The notes under the pieces were generated by a model. The model had not been told where the DNA came from and ran no database searches. It saw only the letters and a program-made list of their open reading frames with translations. Both the position numbers and the translations under genes were made by a program. This document shows, piece by piece, positions 47,149 to 56,364 of a DNA stretch of 64,000 nt (within the stretch, counting starts at the first letter, position 1; each line of letters begins with the position of its first letter). Source of the DNA: Prevotellaceae bacterium UBA6398 (GTDB lineage Bacteria; Bacteroidota; Bacteroidia; Bacteroidales; Bacteroidaceae). The stretch lies in assembly GCA_002437495.1 (NCBI GenBank), contig DJQA01000018.1:147911-211910 (forward strand), written 5' to 3'.

Positions 47149-47664
47149 TCACGGCATGCTTTTCTCCAATTCCAGCAAAAAGCGTTTGGTCTCCAAGCCT
47201 CCGGCAAAACCTGTAAGCGAAAAGTCGGAGCCTATCACGCGGTGGCATGGCACCAATATACTTATTGCGTTTGCGCCCACCGCCTGCGCAACGGCCCTAA
47301 CGCCTTTCGGGTTTCCAACCTGCCGCGCAATTTCCATATAGCTGCGCGTTTCGCCATACGGAATGCCGTACAGGGCGTTCCACACGCTGCGCTGAAACTC
47401 CGTTCCCGCAAAAAGCAGCGGAATATCGAACTCCTTGCGCATGCCTGCGAAATACTCGTCAAGCTCCTTTGCCGCACGTACCAAGACATCGGATTTTCTT
47501 TCGACATATTCCGCATTCAGAAAACGCATTATGCGGTTGTCGTTGCGCCCGCGGTGCTTTATGCTTTTCCAGTCGCAAAGGCACAGCCTCCCATAATTCT
47601 CTCCCAGCAGCAACTCGCCGCAGGGAGATTGATAACTGCAAATGTTTACCGTATGTGCGTTCAT
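47149..47664 (-). CDS. ogt: Methylated-DNA-protein-cysteine methyltransferase
   Basis: The 171-residue suicide repair protein removes methyl groups from O6-methylguanine. The active-site PCHRVIGSDFSLTGFAGG (PCHRV Cys at about residue 145) and the helix-turn-helix FQRSVWNALYGIPYGETRSY are intact. A TACATTTG box at 47690-47697 (minus) lies 26 bases upstream. It is divergent from the RecD-like gene. Confidence 0.95.
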   Translation of the reverse strand: MNAHTVNICSYQSPCGELLLGENYGRLCLCDWKSIKHRGRNDNRIMRFLNAEYVERKSDVLVRAAKELDEYFAGMRKEFDIPLLFAGTEFQRSVWNALYGIPYGETRSYMEIARQVGNPKGVRAVAQAVGANAISILVPCHRVIGSDFSLTGFAGGLETKRFLLELEKSMP

Positions 47665-47834
47665 TTGTACTGAAAATGTTTTGTATTTGCAAATGTAAAG
47701 TTAGCTTGTTTCGCCTAAACGCCGGCACTGTGGCAACATTCTCTTCACAAAAATGCGCCGAAATACCTGTGTTACGGAATAAAATGCTAATTTTGATTTT
47801 GCAACGCCACCAACCGGCATGCACGCTTTCCCGC

Positions 47835-49292
47835 ATGAACGATATACTTGCAATTATTTCAAACAACCTGCCTTTCGCCCCCAACGAGGAGCAGCGCCAC
47901 CTTCTCGCCGTTCTTGCGCGGTTTGCGGAAACGCGGGTGAGCCGCGCCGCCCTCATAATGCGCGGGTATGCCGGCACAGGCAAAACTTCGCTCGTTAGCG
48001 CACTGGTAAAAAGTCTTAAACAAACAGGCACGGAACCGGTGTTGCTCGCCCCCACCGGGCGCGCCGCAAAGGTTTTCGCAAAATATTCGGGCGAAAAAGC
48101 CTATACCATACACAAGGTGATATACCGCCAAAAGACATTCGACGGAGAAGACACAAAATTCACCCTTAACTTCAATAAAAGAAAGAATGCCATATTTATT
48201 GTTGACGAGGCCTCGATGATTTCCAACGAAAGCGGCAACAGTCTGTTCGGCTCGGGATGCCTGCTCGACGACCTTGTGGAATACGTTTACAACGGCACGG
48301 GATGCAAACTGCTTATAGTTGGCGACACGGCCCAGCTCCCGCCCGTAGGCGAGCCGGAAAGCCCCGCACTATCGCTGGAACACATGTCAAACTATGGGCT
48401 GAAGGTTGCGGCGGTGGAGCTGCGCCAGGTTATGCGCCAGGGAAAGGACACCGGAGTGCTTACAAACGCCACAATGCTGCGCAACATGATATTGCAGGGC
48501 GAACCTTCGGATTTCCCGGTTATAAAACAACAAGGCTTTGACGATTTGCGCTATATGCCCGGCGGGGAATTTGTTGAAGAACTCGAAAGCTGCTACAGCG
48601 ACGTGGGAAGCGATGAAACAATTGTTATAACACGCTCGAACAAACGCGCAAACGAATACAACATGGGCATAAGAGCGCGGCTATACGAACGCAACGAACG
48701 GATAACCGTGGGCGACCGCATAATGGTGGCGAAAAACAATTATTACTGGGCCGAGAAGGCCGCTGTTTCCAACAGTTCGAGAGAGGCCGCCGAAGTGGAC
48801 TTCATAGCCAACGGCGATATTGCCGAGGTTGAAAGCCTATCGAACTTTCACGAATTCGGAGGCTTCAGCTTTGCCAACGCCACGCTGCGTTTTCCCGACT
48901 ACAACGGTATGGAACTCGACACATGCCTGCTGCTCGACACCCTTACAAGCGAATCGCCGGCACTTACGCGCGAAGAGTCTGTGAGGCTATACAACGCCGT
49001 GCTCGAAAAATACGCAATCTATCGCACAAGGCGCACAAAGCTGAAACACCTGCGCGAAGACCCCCACTACAACGCCATGCAAATAAAATACGCCTACGCC
49101 GTAACCTGCCACAAGGCGCAAGGCGGACAATGGAGCCGGGTGTTCCTCGACCAGGGGTTCACACCGCCCGACATGCTCTCGACAAACTACTTGCGATGGC
49201 TCTACACAGCTTTCACCCGAACCACGGAAAAGCTATACCTCATAAACTGGCCGCAAAATCAGCGGGCAGAAAAGGACGATTGGGACTTTTAG
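47835..49292 (+). CDS. RecD-like ATP-dependent DNA helicase
   Basis: The 485-residue superfamily 1 helicase has Walker A GYAGTGKTSLVSAL (about residue 44), motif II IFIVDEASMIS, a LLIVGDTAQLPPVG motif III and a C-terminal UvrD-type block YAVTCHKAQGGQW. It likely unwinds DNA 5'-3'; its role in repair is inferred. The start MNDILAIISNN is preceded by a TAATTTTG box at 47788-47795; the frame is open far upstream across ogt, but that part is not family-like. Confidence 0.88.
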   Translation: MNDILAIISNNLPFAPNEEQRHLLAVLARFAETRVSRAALIMRGYAGTGKTSLVSALVKSLKQTGTEPVLLAPTGRAAKVFAKYSGEKAYTIHKVIYRQKTFDGEDTKFTLNFNKRKNAIFIVDEASMISNESGNSLFGSGCLLDDLVEYVYNGTGCKLLIVGDTAQLPPVGEPESPALSLEHMSNYGLKVAAVELRQVMRQGKDTGVLTNATMLRNMILQGEPSDFPVIKQQGFDDLRYMPGGEFVEELESCYSDVGSDETIVITRSNKRANEYNMGIRARLYERNERITVGDRIMVAKNNYYWAEKAAVSNSSREAAEVDFIANGDIAEVESLSNFHEFGGFSFANATLRFPDYNGMELDTCLLLDTLTSESPALTREESVRLYNAVLEKYAIYRTRRTKLKHLREDPHYNAMQIKYAYAVTCHKAQGGQWSRVFLDQGFTPPDMLSTNYLRWLYTAFTRTTEKLYLINWPQNQRAEKDDWDF

Positions 49293-49385
49293 CCCCCGGC
49301 AAATGCTTTTTAAGACACAAAAACGGCGGCGTATGGTTTATTTTGGCTAAGTTTGTATCCGAAATCAAGAATATAGCAAAACAAA

Positions 49386-49607
49386 ATGATACAGCCAATG
49401 CTAATAGGCGGTCTGGGAACGCCCGAAATACTTATTATCGCCCTTGTAGTGCTGCTGCTTTTCGGCGGCAGAAAGATACCCGAACTCATGAAAGGTGTGG
49501 GCAAGGGAATACGCAGCTTCAAGAAAGGCATGAACGAGGACGACGATAACACCAACGGAAAAATAACCTCAGACAGCAACAAAAAAGACGGCGAAGAAGT
49601 AAAGTAA
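49386..49607 (+). CDS. tatA: Twin-arginine translocase subunit TatA/E
   Basis: The 73-residue protein has a single N-terminal transmembrane segment ([19 protein letters not shown]), the amphipathic helix [19 protein letters not shown], and an acidic tail. These are all TatA hallmarks. A TAAGTTTG box lies at 49348-49355. No tatC is adjacent, although tatA and tatC are often neighbours in this order. Confidence 0.93.
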   Translation: MIQPMLIGGLGTPEILIIALVVLLLFGGRKIPELMKGVGKGIRSFKKGMNEDDDNTNGKITSDSNKKDGEEVK

Positions 49608-49700
49608 ACCGCAACTTTTTTCAAATTCCAAACACACACATATTCAGAACGGGCATAGAGTTCGTTCGTGTGTCGTTTTACTGGCATACGAAACGAAGCG

Positions 49701-50387
49701 TCAGAATACGGAGCATTTCACCCCAAGCGAAATGTTAACAATATCCCATAAGGATATGTGCCTGTTTGTGGAAAACGAAACTATGTCAAGGTCGCACGTA
49801 TTGAAGCCGTAATAAAAAATCACATCACGGAAACTATTTCGCAAAGAACCCGGGATTTTCAGCCTCGCGCGCTGCCCCATTGAAAGTCCTACACGCACCC
49901 CGGGCGAGAAACCATAGTACTTTCTCGGATATCGAGATGGCGCACCCGCCCAAAACTCGCGTCCCGTAATGGCTCCCACATACACCGCCACAGCCAAAGG
50001 CTGGCAGCTTATGCCACCACACACCTTGATATCAAAAGGAACATAAGTTTCGCGGGCTGTAATAGTGAATTTTCCCCTGCCGCCGGAATAAGGAGGCACA
50101 TAGCCGAGCATAAAATCAGTTTCCCAAGAATGTTTTTTTCCATACATCCATCCCAAGCCCGCCGACAAAAGTCCCGTTCCCCCAGCATACTGCACAACAA
50201 CACGCCTTGGCTTAACGGATTGCCAAAAAGACACGGATTTTTCAACACTTCTTTCATAACACACAGTCTTAGCGGTGTCTCCCGCAACAAAACCGGCACC
50301 CATACCTTTTTTTGGCAAAACCGCGCCAACAATTACAGAGACGAAAATCGCAAATGCCCGCGCATGTTTACTATAGTTCAACCACAT
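49701..50387 (-). CDS. Hypothetical exported, probable beta-barrel protein
   Basis: I do not recognise a named family in this 228-residue protein. It begins with an N-terminal hydrophobic segment (residues 10-28) that may be a signal peptide and continues with alternating hydrophobic, aromatic-rich strands ending in SLGVKCSVF, suggesting an outer-membrane barrel of the PorT or OmpW size class. The start MWLNYSK overlaps the phosphoesterase stop by 17 bases; the frame extends to 50471, deeper into that gene. Confidence 0.6.
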   Translation of the reverse strand: MWLNYSKHARAFAIFVSVIVGAVLPKKGMGAGFVAGDTAKTVCYERSVEKSVSFWQSVKPRRVVVQYAGGTGLLSAGLGWMYGKKHSWETDFMLGYVPPYSGGRGKFTITARETYVPFDIKVCGGISCQPLAVAVYVGAITGREFWAGAPSRYPRKYYGFSPGVRVGLSMGQRARLKIPGSLRNSFRDVIFYYGFNTCDLDIVSFSTNRHISLWDIVNISLGVKCSVF

Positions 50388-51180
50388 TGCGCGAATATCC
50401 TCCCCTGTATATTTTGAAAACAAGATAGGTGCGTTTAGCAGCGTTGCCGCAACCGTAATAAACCGTACCATCGCCGAAAATGTCGTTGGCTGTAGTGTGA
50501 TGGGTGTGTCCGTGAAGACAGAAAAGCAAACCGGGAAACTTTCTTATTTCGTTTTCAAAAAACCTGCTTATGTTGTTATCAAACTGTTCCGACCCCGGAG
50601 GAGCATGCATCGCCACCACCGTATTATATACGCCGTCCGGAAAGGAATCAGCCTCGTTTTTAATAAATGCGAAATCAGGCACCGCCGTTGTGTGGTCATA
50701 CTCACGGCTGTTCGTATTTATGCACACAAATCTCACAAAGCCTGCGGTGAAGGCAAAGTTCTCCTCTCCGTAAATTTCCCTGTAAACCTTTTCTCCCGTA
50801 CCAAGGCAATCATGATTCCCTATCAGGCAAACACAAGGCTTACTAAGCTGTTCAAGCACATCTCGCATCCACACAAATTCCTTTGTCTCGCCAAAGTCCG
50901 TGAGGTCGCCAAGATTTATGGTAAAGTCCACCTCATCGCGCAAATTTATACTCCTCACAAGTTTGCGCGTATCATCATAACTACGTTGCGTGTCGCTGAT
51001 TACAGCAAAGCAAATCGTATCGCGACCGGCACACAGCTTTTCTATAATACCTATGTTCTTTCGATTCAAGTTCTTGTTGCCATAAACTCTGCCGTCGTAA
51101 GGATGGTATTCGAACTTGCTACAGCCAAACAATGCAACTAAAAGTAACGCACCGCAAACACACAGCCCCGATACTTTCAT
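50371..51180 (-). CDS. Calcineurin-like phosphoesterase lipoprotein
   Basis: The 269-residue protein has a lipoprotein signal (LLLVALFGCSKFEY, Cys at about 20) and a metallophosphoesterase domain with the metal-ligand blocks ISDTQRS (a variant of DxH, the His replaced by Gln), NLGDLTD, GNHD, MHAPPG and HGHTHH. It is probably a periplasmic or surface phosphatase. It lies 14 bases after gldH and overlaps the next gene. Confidence 0.85.
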   Translation of the reverse strand: MKVSGLCVCGALLLVALFGCSKFEYHPYDGRVYGNKNLNRKNIGIIEKLCAGRDTICFAVISDTQRSYDDTRKLVRSINLRDEVDFTINLGDLTDFGETKEFVWMRDVLEQLSKPCVCLIGNHDCLGTGEKVYREIYGEENFAFTAGFVRFVCINTNSREYDHTTAVPDFAFIKNEADSFPDGVYNTVVAMHAPPGSEQFDNNISRFFENEIRKFPGLLFCLHGHTHHTTANDIFGDGTVYYGCGNAAKRTYLVFKIYRGGYSRNVVEL

Positions 51181-51194
51181 TTCAACAGCTTATA

Positions 51195-51659
51195 CTATTT
51201 TGAAAGGCGCAAACCTATGTTCGACACTCCCGGTATTATTTCACGCCGCATTATGTGGTGCACAGAAAATTTCCCCGTCTGTCCTTTTTCAAGCACAACA
51301 CTGCCCAGGCTGAAATCATACTGGTACATATTCGTTCCGCTCCCGCTCCTCACTCCGCTTTTGTCGGCAAACACACAATCTACAGTGTCGGTGAATACCG
51401 TATCGGGATTAGAAAGTTCGGCATCAACGGCAAGCCACAACTTTTGATAAGGATATTCGTTGGTGGTGCGCACCCCGATATCCAAATTATAAATGCCGCC
51501 CTCGCCTACCGTATCAAGCGGAAAAGCAAGCACATCACTTTGGTCCCAGCCTTCAACCGGAACATTGCAGTAAAAATGCATTATAGTGGAGCGTTTGCAC
51601 GATGAAACCGCCATGCAAACGGCCAACAGCAACATTATTTCAAGACTAATCGTCCTCAT
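51195..51659 (-). CDS. gldH: Gliding-motility-type lipoprotein GldH
   Basis: The 154-residue lipoprotein (AVSSCKRST, Cys at about 21) carries the GldH core: FYCNVPVEGWDQSDVLAF, NLDIGVRTTNEYPYQKLWL and a C-terminal IPGVSNIGLRL. Non-gliding Bacteroidales keep the gene, so its role here is uncertain. It overlaps ricT by 14 bases, in the conserved holB-ricT-gldH order. Confidence 0.88.
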   Translation of the reverse strand: MRTISLEIMLLLAVCMAVSSCKRSTIMHFYCNVPVEGWDQSDVLAFPLDTVGEGGIYNLDIGVRTTNEYPYQKLWLAVDAELSNPDTVFTDTVDCVFADKSGVRSGSGTNMYQYDFSLGSVVLEKGQTGKFSVHHIMRREIIPGVSNIGLRLSK

Positions 51660-52818
51660 TTTTCCTTACATCCTGTCCATTCCCTTGCTGTGTCCGGTTG
51701 TTTTTTTGCGGGCGGTTTTTGCGGCGTTTCTTTTTGCGCGATTTTGCTTTGTCAAAACGCGTGAGACTATCCTGTTCCGCCAAGTCGGCGGGTGCAGACA
51801 TTACAGCAGCGTTTCCATCCTCGAGCTTGTCGGGTTTCTCTCCGCGGCGGTTCATGGCCAGTACTTCGAAAGCGCGTTTTGCCGTAATGGTAACAAGGTT
51901 TGAAGCCGTATTCTTGTCGGTTGTGTATGTTACAAGCCCCGCAAGCGGGTCGCTTTTTAACAGATGGAACGTTCCGGTTATGGTGTCGAGCGTTATGTCC
52001 CTGCCGGGTAGCTTCTTCATTGCTTCTATGTAAGTGGCAGCCTCATAGTTCATGCAGCACTTCAGCTTTGCACACTGCCCCGCGAGCTTCTGCGGGTTAA
52101 GCGATATATTCTGCACCCTTGCCGCGCCGGTTGACACCGAGGCAAAATTCTTCATCCATGTGGCACAGCAAAGCTCCCTGCCGCAAGGTCCTATGCCGCC
52201 TATGCGCCCCGCTTCCTGCCGCGCCCCAATTTGGCGCATCTCTATCCTTACGCGGAATTCCTCGGCGAACACTTTTATAAGCTGACGGAAATCCACCCTT
52301 TGGTCGGCTATGTAATAGAATATTGCCTTGTTGCCGTCGCCCTGATATTCCACATCGCCAATCTTCATTTGCAGCCCGAGTTCCTTTGCTATTTGGCGTG
52401 AGCGTATCATGGTTTCATGTTCAAGGGCTTTTGCCTCGCGGTATTTCTCCATGTCTATCTCGCGCACTTTACGATATATGCGCCTAACCTCTGTACCCGC
52501 CTTCAATCCTGCATTTTTCATCTGCAGCGGCACAAGCAGTCCGGTAAGCGTAACAGTACCTACGTCGTGCCCCGGCGATGCTTCCACCGCAACCATGTCG
52601 CCCTTTACCAACGGCAGTTTGTTGCTGTTGTGAAAATATGCCTTGCGCGTGTTCTTGAACTGAACCTCCACCAAATCGGTGGTATCGTTGTTTCCGGGCA
52701 CATCGGCAAGATAGTCGTATGTATTGAGTTGCTTGTCCTGCGGTCCAACTCCGGCGGCACACAGTCCGCGAAGCTTTCCGCAGGGAAGGAAGTTTGATGA
52801 TTCTGTATTTTCGTGCAT
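51646..52818 (-). CDS. ricT: PSP1-domain protein RicT (YaaT)
   Basis: The 390-residue protein has the PSP1 domain with the cysteine clusters seen in RicT: GPCGRELCCATWMKNF and CAKLKCCMNYE, likely iron-sulfur ligands. It is the YaaT/RicT subunit of the Ric complex, which in Bacillus affects RNA processing. A basic, low-complexity tail (KSRKKKRRKNRPQKN) follows. It lies 22 bases after holB. Confidence 0.9.
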   Translation of the reverse strand: MHENTESSNFLPCGKLRGLCAAGVGPQDKQLNTYDYLADVPGNNDTTDLVEVQFKNTRKAYFHNSNKLPLVKGDMVAVEASPGHDVGTVTLTGLLVPLQMKNAGLKAGTEVRRIYRKVREIDMEKYREAKALEHETMIRSRQIAKELGLQMKIGDVEYQGDGNKAIFYYIADQRVDFRQLIKVFAEEFRVRIEMRQIGARQEAGRIGGIGPCGRELCCATWMKNFASVSTGAARVQNISLNPQKLAGQCAKLKCCMNYEAATYIEAMKKLPGRDITLDTITGTFHLLKSDPLAGLVTYTTDKNTASNLVTITAKRAFEVLAMNRRGEKPDKLEDGNAAVMSAPADLAEQDSLTRFDKAKSRKKKRRKNRPQKNNRTQQGNGQDVRKNEDD

Positions 52819-52840
52819 TATATATAGTCGTAAATTGTTT

Positions 52841-53950
52841 CTATTTTCGTATCAGTATGATGATTTTCATTGCGAAGTCAAACAACACTATGCCCGCGTT
52901 GGCATTCTGCCCTATGTCCCTGCAAGCCCTTTCAAGCTCGTCCATTATTCCTATAACGTTGCGCTCGTTTATGAAGCGGGCAAAGCGCGTGGCGAAATTT
53001 CCTTCCGCATCGCTCATGTAATTAAGCTGAGGAATGCGGAAATTGTACATAAAGTTCTCTCTCACCAGCCTTAAAGAGTATGCCAAAAAACTTTTCTGCC
53101 GCTCCCTGCCCCAGCCTGCAATCTCTGTGCTCCATTCCAAAAGCCCCTTTACATCGCGTGAATAAGCCTTGCGCATAAGCAAAACGAACTCATCGAAAAA
53201 CAGCTGCTCGTTGTTGTCAGCCTTCAACACGGAAAGGGCTTCGGCATAGCTGCCGCGTGCGTGCCTTGCAATTCTCTCGGCCTCCTGTCCGTCAACTCCG
53301 TGAAGTTTCACCAAGGCATCCCTCATGTCGGAATCGCTTATCGGGGGAACTTCAAAACGCTGCATACGGCTGACGACTGTCGGCAGGAGCATTTCCGGCG
53401 CGTCGCTCACAAGCAGGAACACCGTGCCTTGGGGAGGTTCTTCAAACATCTTCAGCATCTTGTTGGACATGACGTCGTTCATGCGCTCGGGCAGCCAGAT
53501 AATCACCACCTTTCTGCCGCCCTCGCTCGAATGCAGCATCAACGCCTGCTGTATGGCATCGCTCTCCTTGGAATAGATTAAGGGCTGCTGGTTTTCTGCG
53601 CCCATTTCTTCCAACCACGTGTCAAGCGTGAAATACGGCGTTTCCTCTATCATGCCCTTCCACAGTTTGAAAAGACTGCTGCAACTTTTACTGTTCACCG
53701 TGGGAAATATGAAGTGAAGGTCGGGATGCTCGAGAATACGCGTCTTTGCGCACGCGGGACAAACGCCGCAAACATCATGGTCTGACGGATTTTCGCAAAG
53801 CAGATATGAGGCGTAAGCTAGGGCAATGGCGAATTTTCCGCTCCCTTCCGCGCCGCAAAACAGCTGCGCGTGGGCCACACGGTTTTCTTTCACCTGCATC
53901 AAAAGCCTTCTGCATGTGTCGCGCTGCCCCACCACTTCACTGAACCTCAT
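52841..53950 (-). CDS. holB: DNA polymerase III subunit delta'
   Basis: The 369-residue clamp-loader subunit has a P-loop-like GAEGSGKFAIALAYA, a zinc module (LLCENP, then CGVCPACAKT) and KMLKMFEEPPQGTVFLLVSD, typical of delta'. It helps load the beta clamp. It is 15 bases after metF. Confidence 0.92.
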   Translation of the reverse strand: MRFSEVVGQRDTCRRLLMQVKENRVAHAQLFCGAEGSGKFAIALAYASYLLCENPSDHDVCGVCPACAKTRILEHPDLHFIFPTVNSKSCSSLFKLWKGMIEETPYFTLDTWLEEMGAENQQPLIYSKESDAIQQALMLHSSEGGRKVVIIWLPERMNDVMSNKMLKMFEEPPQGTVFLLVSDAPEMLLPTVVSRMQRFEVPPISDSDMRDALVKLHGVDGQEAERIARHARGSYAEALSVLKADNNEQLFFDEFVLLMRKAYSRDVKGLLEWSTEIAGWGRERQKSFLAYSLRLVRENFMYNFRIPQLNYMSDAEGNFATRFARFINERNVIGIMDELERACRDIGQNANAGIVLFDFAMKIIILIRK

Positions 53951-53965
53951 AGTCTCGCGCTTTTT

Positions 53966-54919
53966 TCAATATATTTTTTCGGCTATGCGGCGTATGCTGT
54001 CAACCGCGCCCATCGTGTAAAAGTGTATGCTCGGCACGCCGTGGGCCATTAGCTCCTTGCATTGCGCCACGCCCCACTCCACGCCAAGTTCCCTCATGTC
54101 GTCATCGGTTTTGCATTTGGTCGCCTCTTTCACGAGCTCTTCGGGAAGGTCGCAACGAAACGTCTTGGGTATTACGGTTAGCTGCGACAGCTTGGTCAAA
54201 GGCTTTATGCCCGGAATTATCGGCACTTTTATTCCCGCCTTGCGCGCCTCGTCAACAAAATCGAAATATTTGGAATTGTCGAAAAACATTTGGGTTACGC
54301 CATAATCCGCCCCAAGCTCTATCTTGCGCTTGAAGTATTCCATGTCGCTCTTCATGTTCGACGCCTCCTCGTGCTTCTCCGGATAGCACGCCACTCCGTA
54401 TGTGAACTTCTCGCCTATAAATTCGATTTTCTCCCCATTCAGAAACTTTCCCGCGTTATAGTTGTTAACCTGCTGCTCAAGCTCGGTGGTGTGCGCATAC
54501 CCGCCCTCCGTGGGACGGAAACGCTTTTCTTCCTTGGCCTTGTCGCCACGCAGAAGCAAAAGGTTGGTTATCCCCAAAAACTGCAGGTCTATAAGCACAT
54601 ACTCAGTCTCCTCTTTCGTAAACCCGCTGCACAAAATATGCGGCACAACGGGAATGCCGTATTTGTTCTGTATAGCCGCAGCCACCGCTACCGTGCCGGG
54701 ACGGCGGCGCAAACGTTCGGCCCGGTAAAGACCGTTTCCCGCGTCGCGAAAATACACTTCGCTGTGATGTGTGGTTATGTTTATATATTTCGGGGCGAAC
54801 TCCCGCAACGTCTCTATCGTCCTGTTTATGGTGTCGAGCCCCTTACCTTTCAAGGGGGGCAGCACCTCGAACGAAAAAGCCGTGGAGGCGTTGTTTTTTA
54901 ACAGGTCGCTTACGTTCAT
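53966..54919 (-). CDS. metF: Methylenetetrahydrofolate reductase
   Basis: The 317-residue FAD enzyme makes 5-methyl-THF for methionine synthesis. FSFEVLPPLKGKG, ITTHHSEVYF, VPHILCSGFTKEE, LLLRGDK and ADYGVTQMFFDNSKY are family blocks. A TACTTTTG box at 55011-55018 (minus) lies upstream, and its leader contains an 8-bp hairpin. Confidence 0.95.
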   Translation of the reverse strand: MNVSDLLKNNASTAFSFEVLPPLKGKGLDTINRTIETLREFAPKYINITTHHSEVYFRDAGNGLYRAERLRRRPGTVAVAAAIQNKYGIPVVPHILCSGFTKEETEYVLIDLQFLGITNLLLLRGDKAKEEKRFRPTEGGYAHTTELEQQVNNYNAGKFLNGEKIEFIGEKFTYGVACYPEKHEEASNMKSDMEYFKRKIELGADYGVTQMFFDNSKYFDFVDEARKAGIKVPIIPGIKPLTKLSQLTVIPKTFRCDLPEELVKEATKCKTDDDMRELGVEWGVAQCKELMAHGVPSIHFYTMGAVDSIRRIAEKIY

Positions 54920-54949
54920 ACGTCTTTATATGTTCCGCACATTGCTCAC

Positions 54950-55018
54950 CGCGTTGCCCATGGGCAGCACCTTGCGCAACGCGCTTACTGTTCCTAATTT
55001 AATATTCCCACAAAAGTA
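54950..55018 (-). promoter_or_regulatory. metF promoter box and structured leader
   Basis: The -7 box TACTTTTG (55011-55018, minus) predicts a leader of about 85-90 bases. In it, CGCGTTGC (54976-54983) and GCAACGCG (54950-54957) pair perfectly around an 18-base loop. It may be regulatory; I could not match it to a known riboswitch. Confidence 0.45.
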
Positions 55019-55156
55019 CGATTTTTTCGGCAATCACTTTCCTCAAAAATGGGTATTTTGCGGGCGGCGGCGCATATTTCAGCCCCCGCATAGAGCCTAT
55101 GTGTTTTGGAAAAAGTATTTTCGTATTTTGAAACTTAAACCAAACAACGCTATACA

Positions 55157-56056
55157 ATGGAAAAAATCAGAGCAGCCGTAGTGGGATACGGAAACATAGG
55201 GCATTATGTTTTGGAGGCCCTCGAAGCCGCGCCCGACTTTGAGATTGCCGGCGTGGTGCGCCGCAACATAGGGGAGAACAAGCCCGCAAGCCTCGCTAAC
55301 TGCAAGGTGGTTAAAGACATAAAGGAACTCGGCAAGGTGGATGTGGCAATCCTCGCCACGCCCTCGCGCAAGGTGGAGGAGAACGCGAGGAAATACCTTA
55401 CGATGGGCATACGCACGGTTGACAGCTTCGACATACACACGCAGGTGCCGGCACTGCGCCGCACACTCGATGAAGTGGCGAAAGCCAACAACTCCGTCAG
55501 CATAATTTCGGCAGGTTGGGATCCGGGCACCGACAGCATGGTGCGCGCCATGTTGCAGGCTGTTGCCCCCAAAGGCCTGACCTACACCAATTTCGGCCCG
55601 GGAATGAGCATGGGGCATACCGTTGCCGTGAAAGCCATAGACGGTGTGAAAGACGCCCTATCGATGACAATTCCCATAGGCACCGGACTGCACCGCCGCA
55701 TGGTGTACGTGGAGCTGGAAAAGGGCGCGGATTTCAAAACCGTTGAAAACGCCATAAAAACCGACCCGTATTTCGCCAACGACGAAACCCATGTGCAGCA
55801 GGTGGCGTGCGTGGACTATGTTATCGACATGGGGCACGGCGTGAACCTCACCCGCAAGGGAGTGAGCGGAAAAACGCAAAACCAGCTGTTCGAGTTCAAT
55901 ATGCGCATAAACAACCCCGCACTCACGGGGCAGATACTCGTATGCACCGCACGAGCCGCGATGCGCCGGCAGCCGGGATGCTACACGCTCATAGAAGTAC
56001 CGGTAATCGACCTCCTGTATGGGGAGCGCGAAGACTTGGTGGCGCATCTTGTATGA
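55157..56056 (+). CDS. ddh: meso-Diaminopimelate D-dehydrogenase
   Basis: The 299-residue NADP-dependent enzyme aminates L-tetrahydrodipicolinate directly to meso-diaminopimelate for lysine and peptidoglycan. The N-terminal VVGYGNIGHYVLEAL nucleotide motif, SAGWDPGTDSMVRAML and NFGPGMSMGHTVAVKAI are diagnostic. It stands alone, divergent from metF and followed by a terminator. Confidence 0.95.
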   Translation: MEKIRAAVVGYGNIGHYVLEALEAAPDFEIAGVVRRNIGENKPASLANCKVVKDIKELGKVDVAILATPSRKVEENARKYLTMGIRTVDSFDIHTQVPALRRTLDEVAKANNSVSIISAGWDPGTDSMVRAMLQAVAPKGLTYTNFGPGMSMGHTVAVKAIDGVKDALSMTIPIGTGLHRRMVYVELEKGADFKTVENAIKTDPYFANDETHVQQVACVDYVIDMGHGVNLTRKGVSGKTQNQLFEFNMRINNPALTGQILVCTARAAMRRQPGCYTLIEVPVIDLLYGEREDLVAHLV

Positions 56057-56079
56057 CAAACGCGCCCGATTGAAAGAAG

Positions 56080-56125
56080 AAAGCCGCAACCAGGGCAGAC
56101 TTGCCCAAGTTGCGGCTTTGTTTAT
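56080..56125 (+). terminator. Terminator of ddh
   Basis: AAAGCCGCAAC (56080-56090) pairs perfectly with GTTGCGGCTTT (56109-56119), with an inner GGCA/TGCC pairing, then GTTTATATT. Confidence 0.85.
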
Positions 56126-56250
56126 ATTATTGCCTTATGTTTTGCAAAGCTACAGGAAATCCACAACACATTGATTTGCAAAAGATTGCCCTCTTTGAGA
56201 GATATTCCATAAGTCGTTGTTTTCCAACGATTTGAAAAGGATGAAAAAAG

Positions 56251-56334
56251 GTCTGACGTAGTTTGGATTATATCAGACATAATTTTTCCCACATAGGACA
56301 TAGTTTTTCCAATGTCCCATGCAGTTTTCGCGGT
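56251..56334 (+). repeat. 84-bp phased A-tract element, copy 9
   Basis: Units begin at 56251, 56272, 56293 and 56314. It sits between ddh and the restriction endonuclease gene. Together with copy 10, in the same orientation, it brackets the restriction-modification genes. The rest of this 308-base gap holds the ddh terminator only. Confidence 0.92.
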
Positions 56335-56364
56335 GTTTGCGAAAAGCGGCATATTGTTGACAGG

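Noticed and set aside
47469..47834. Long N-terminal extension of the RecD-like helicase frame
   Set aside because: It runs antisense through ogt, lacks family similarity, and a good promoter box lies downstream at 47788.
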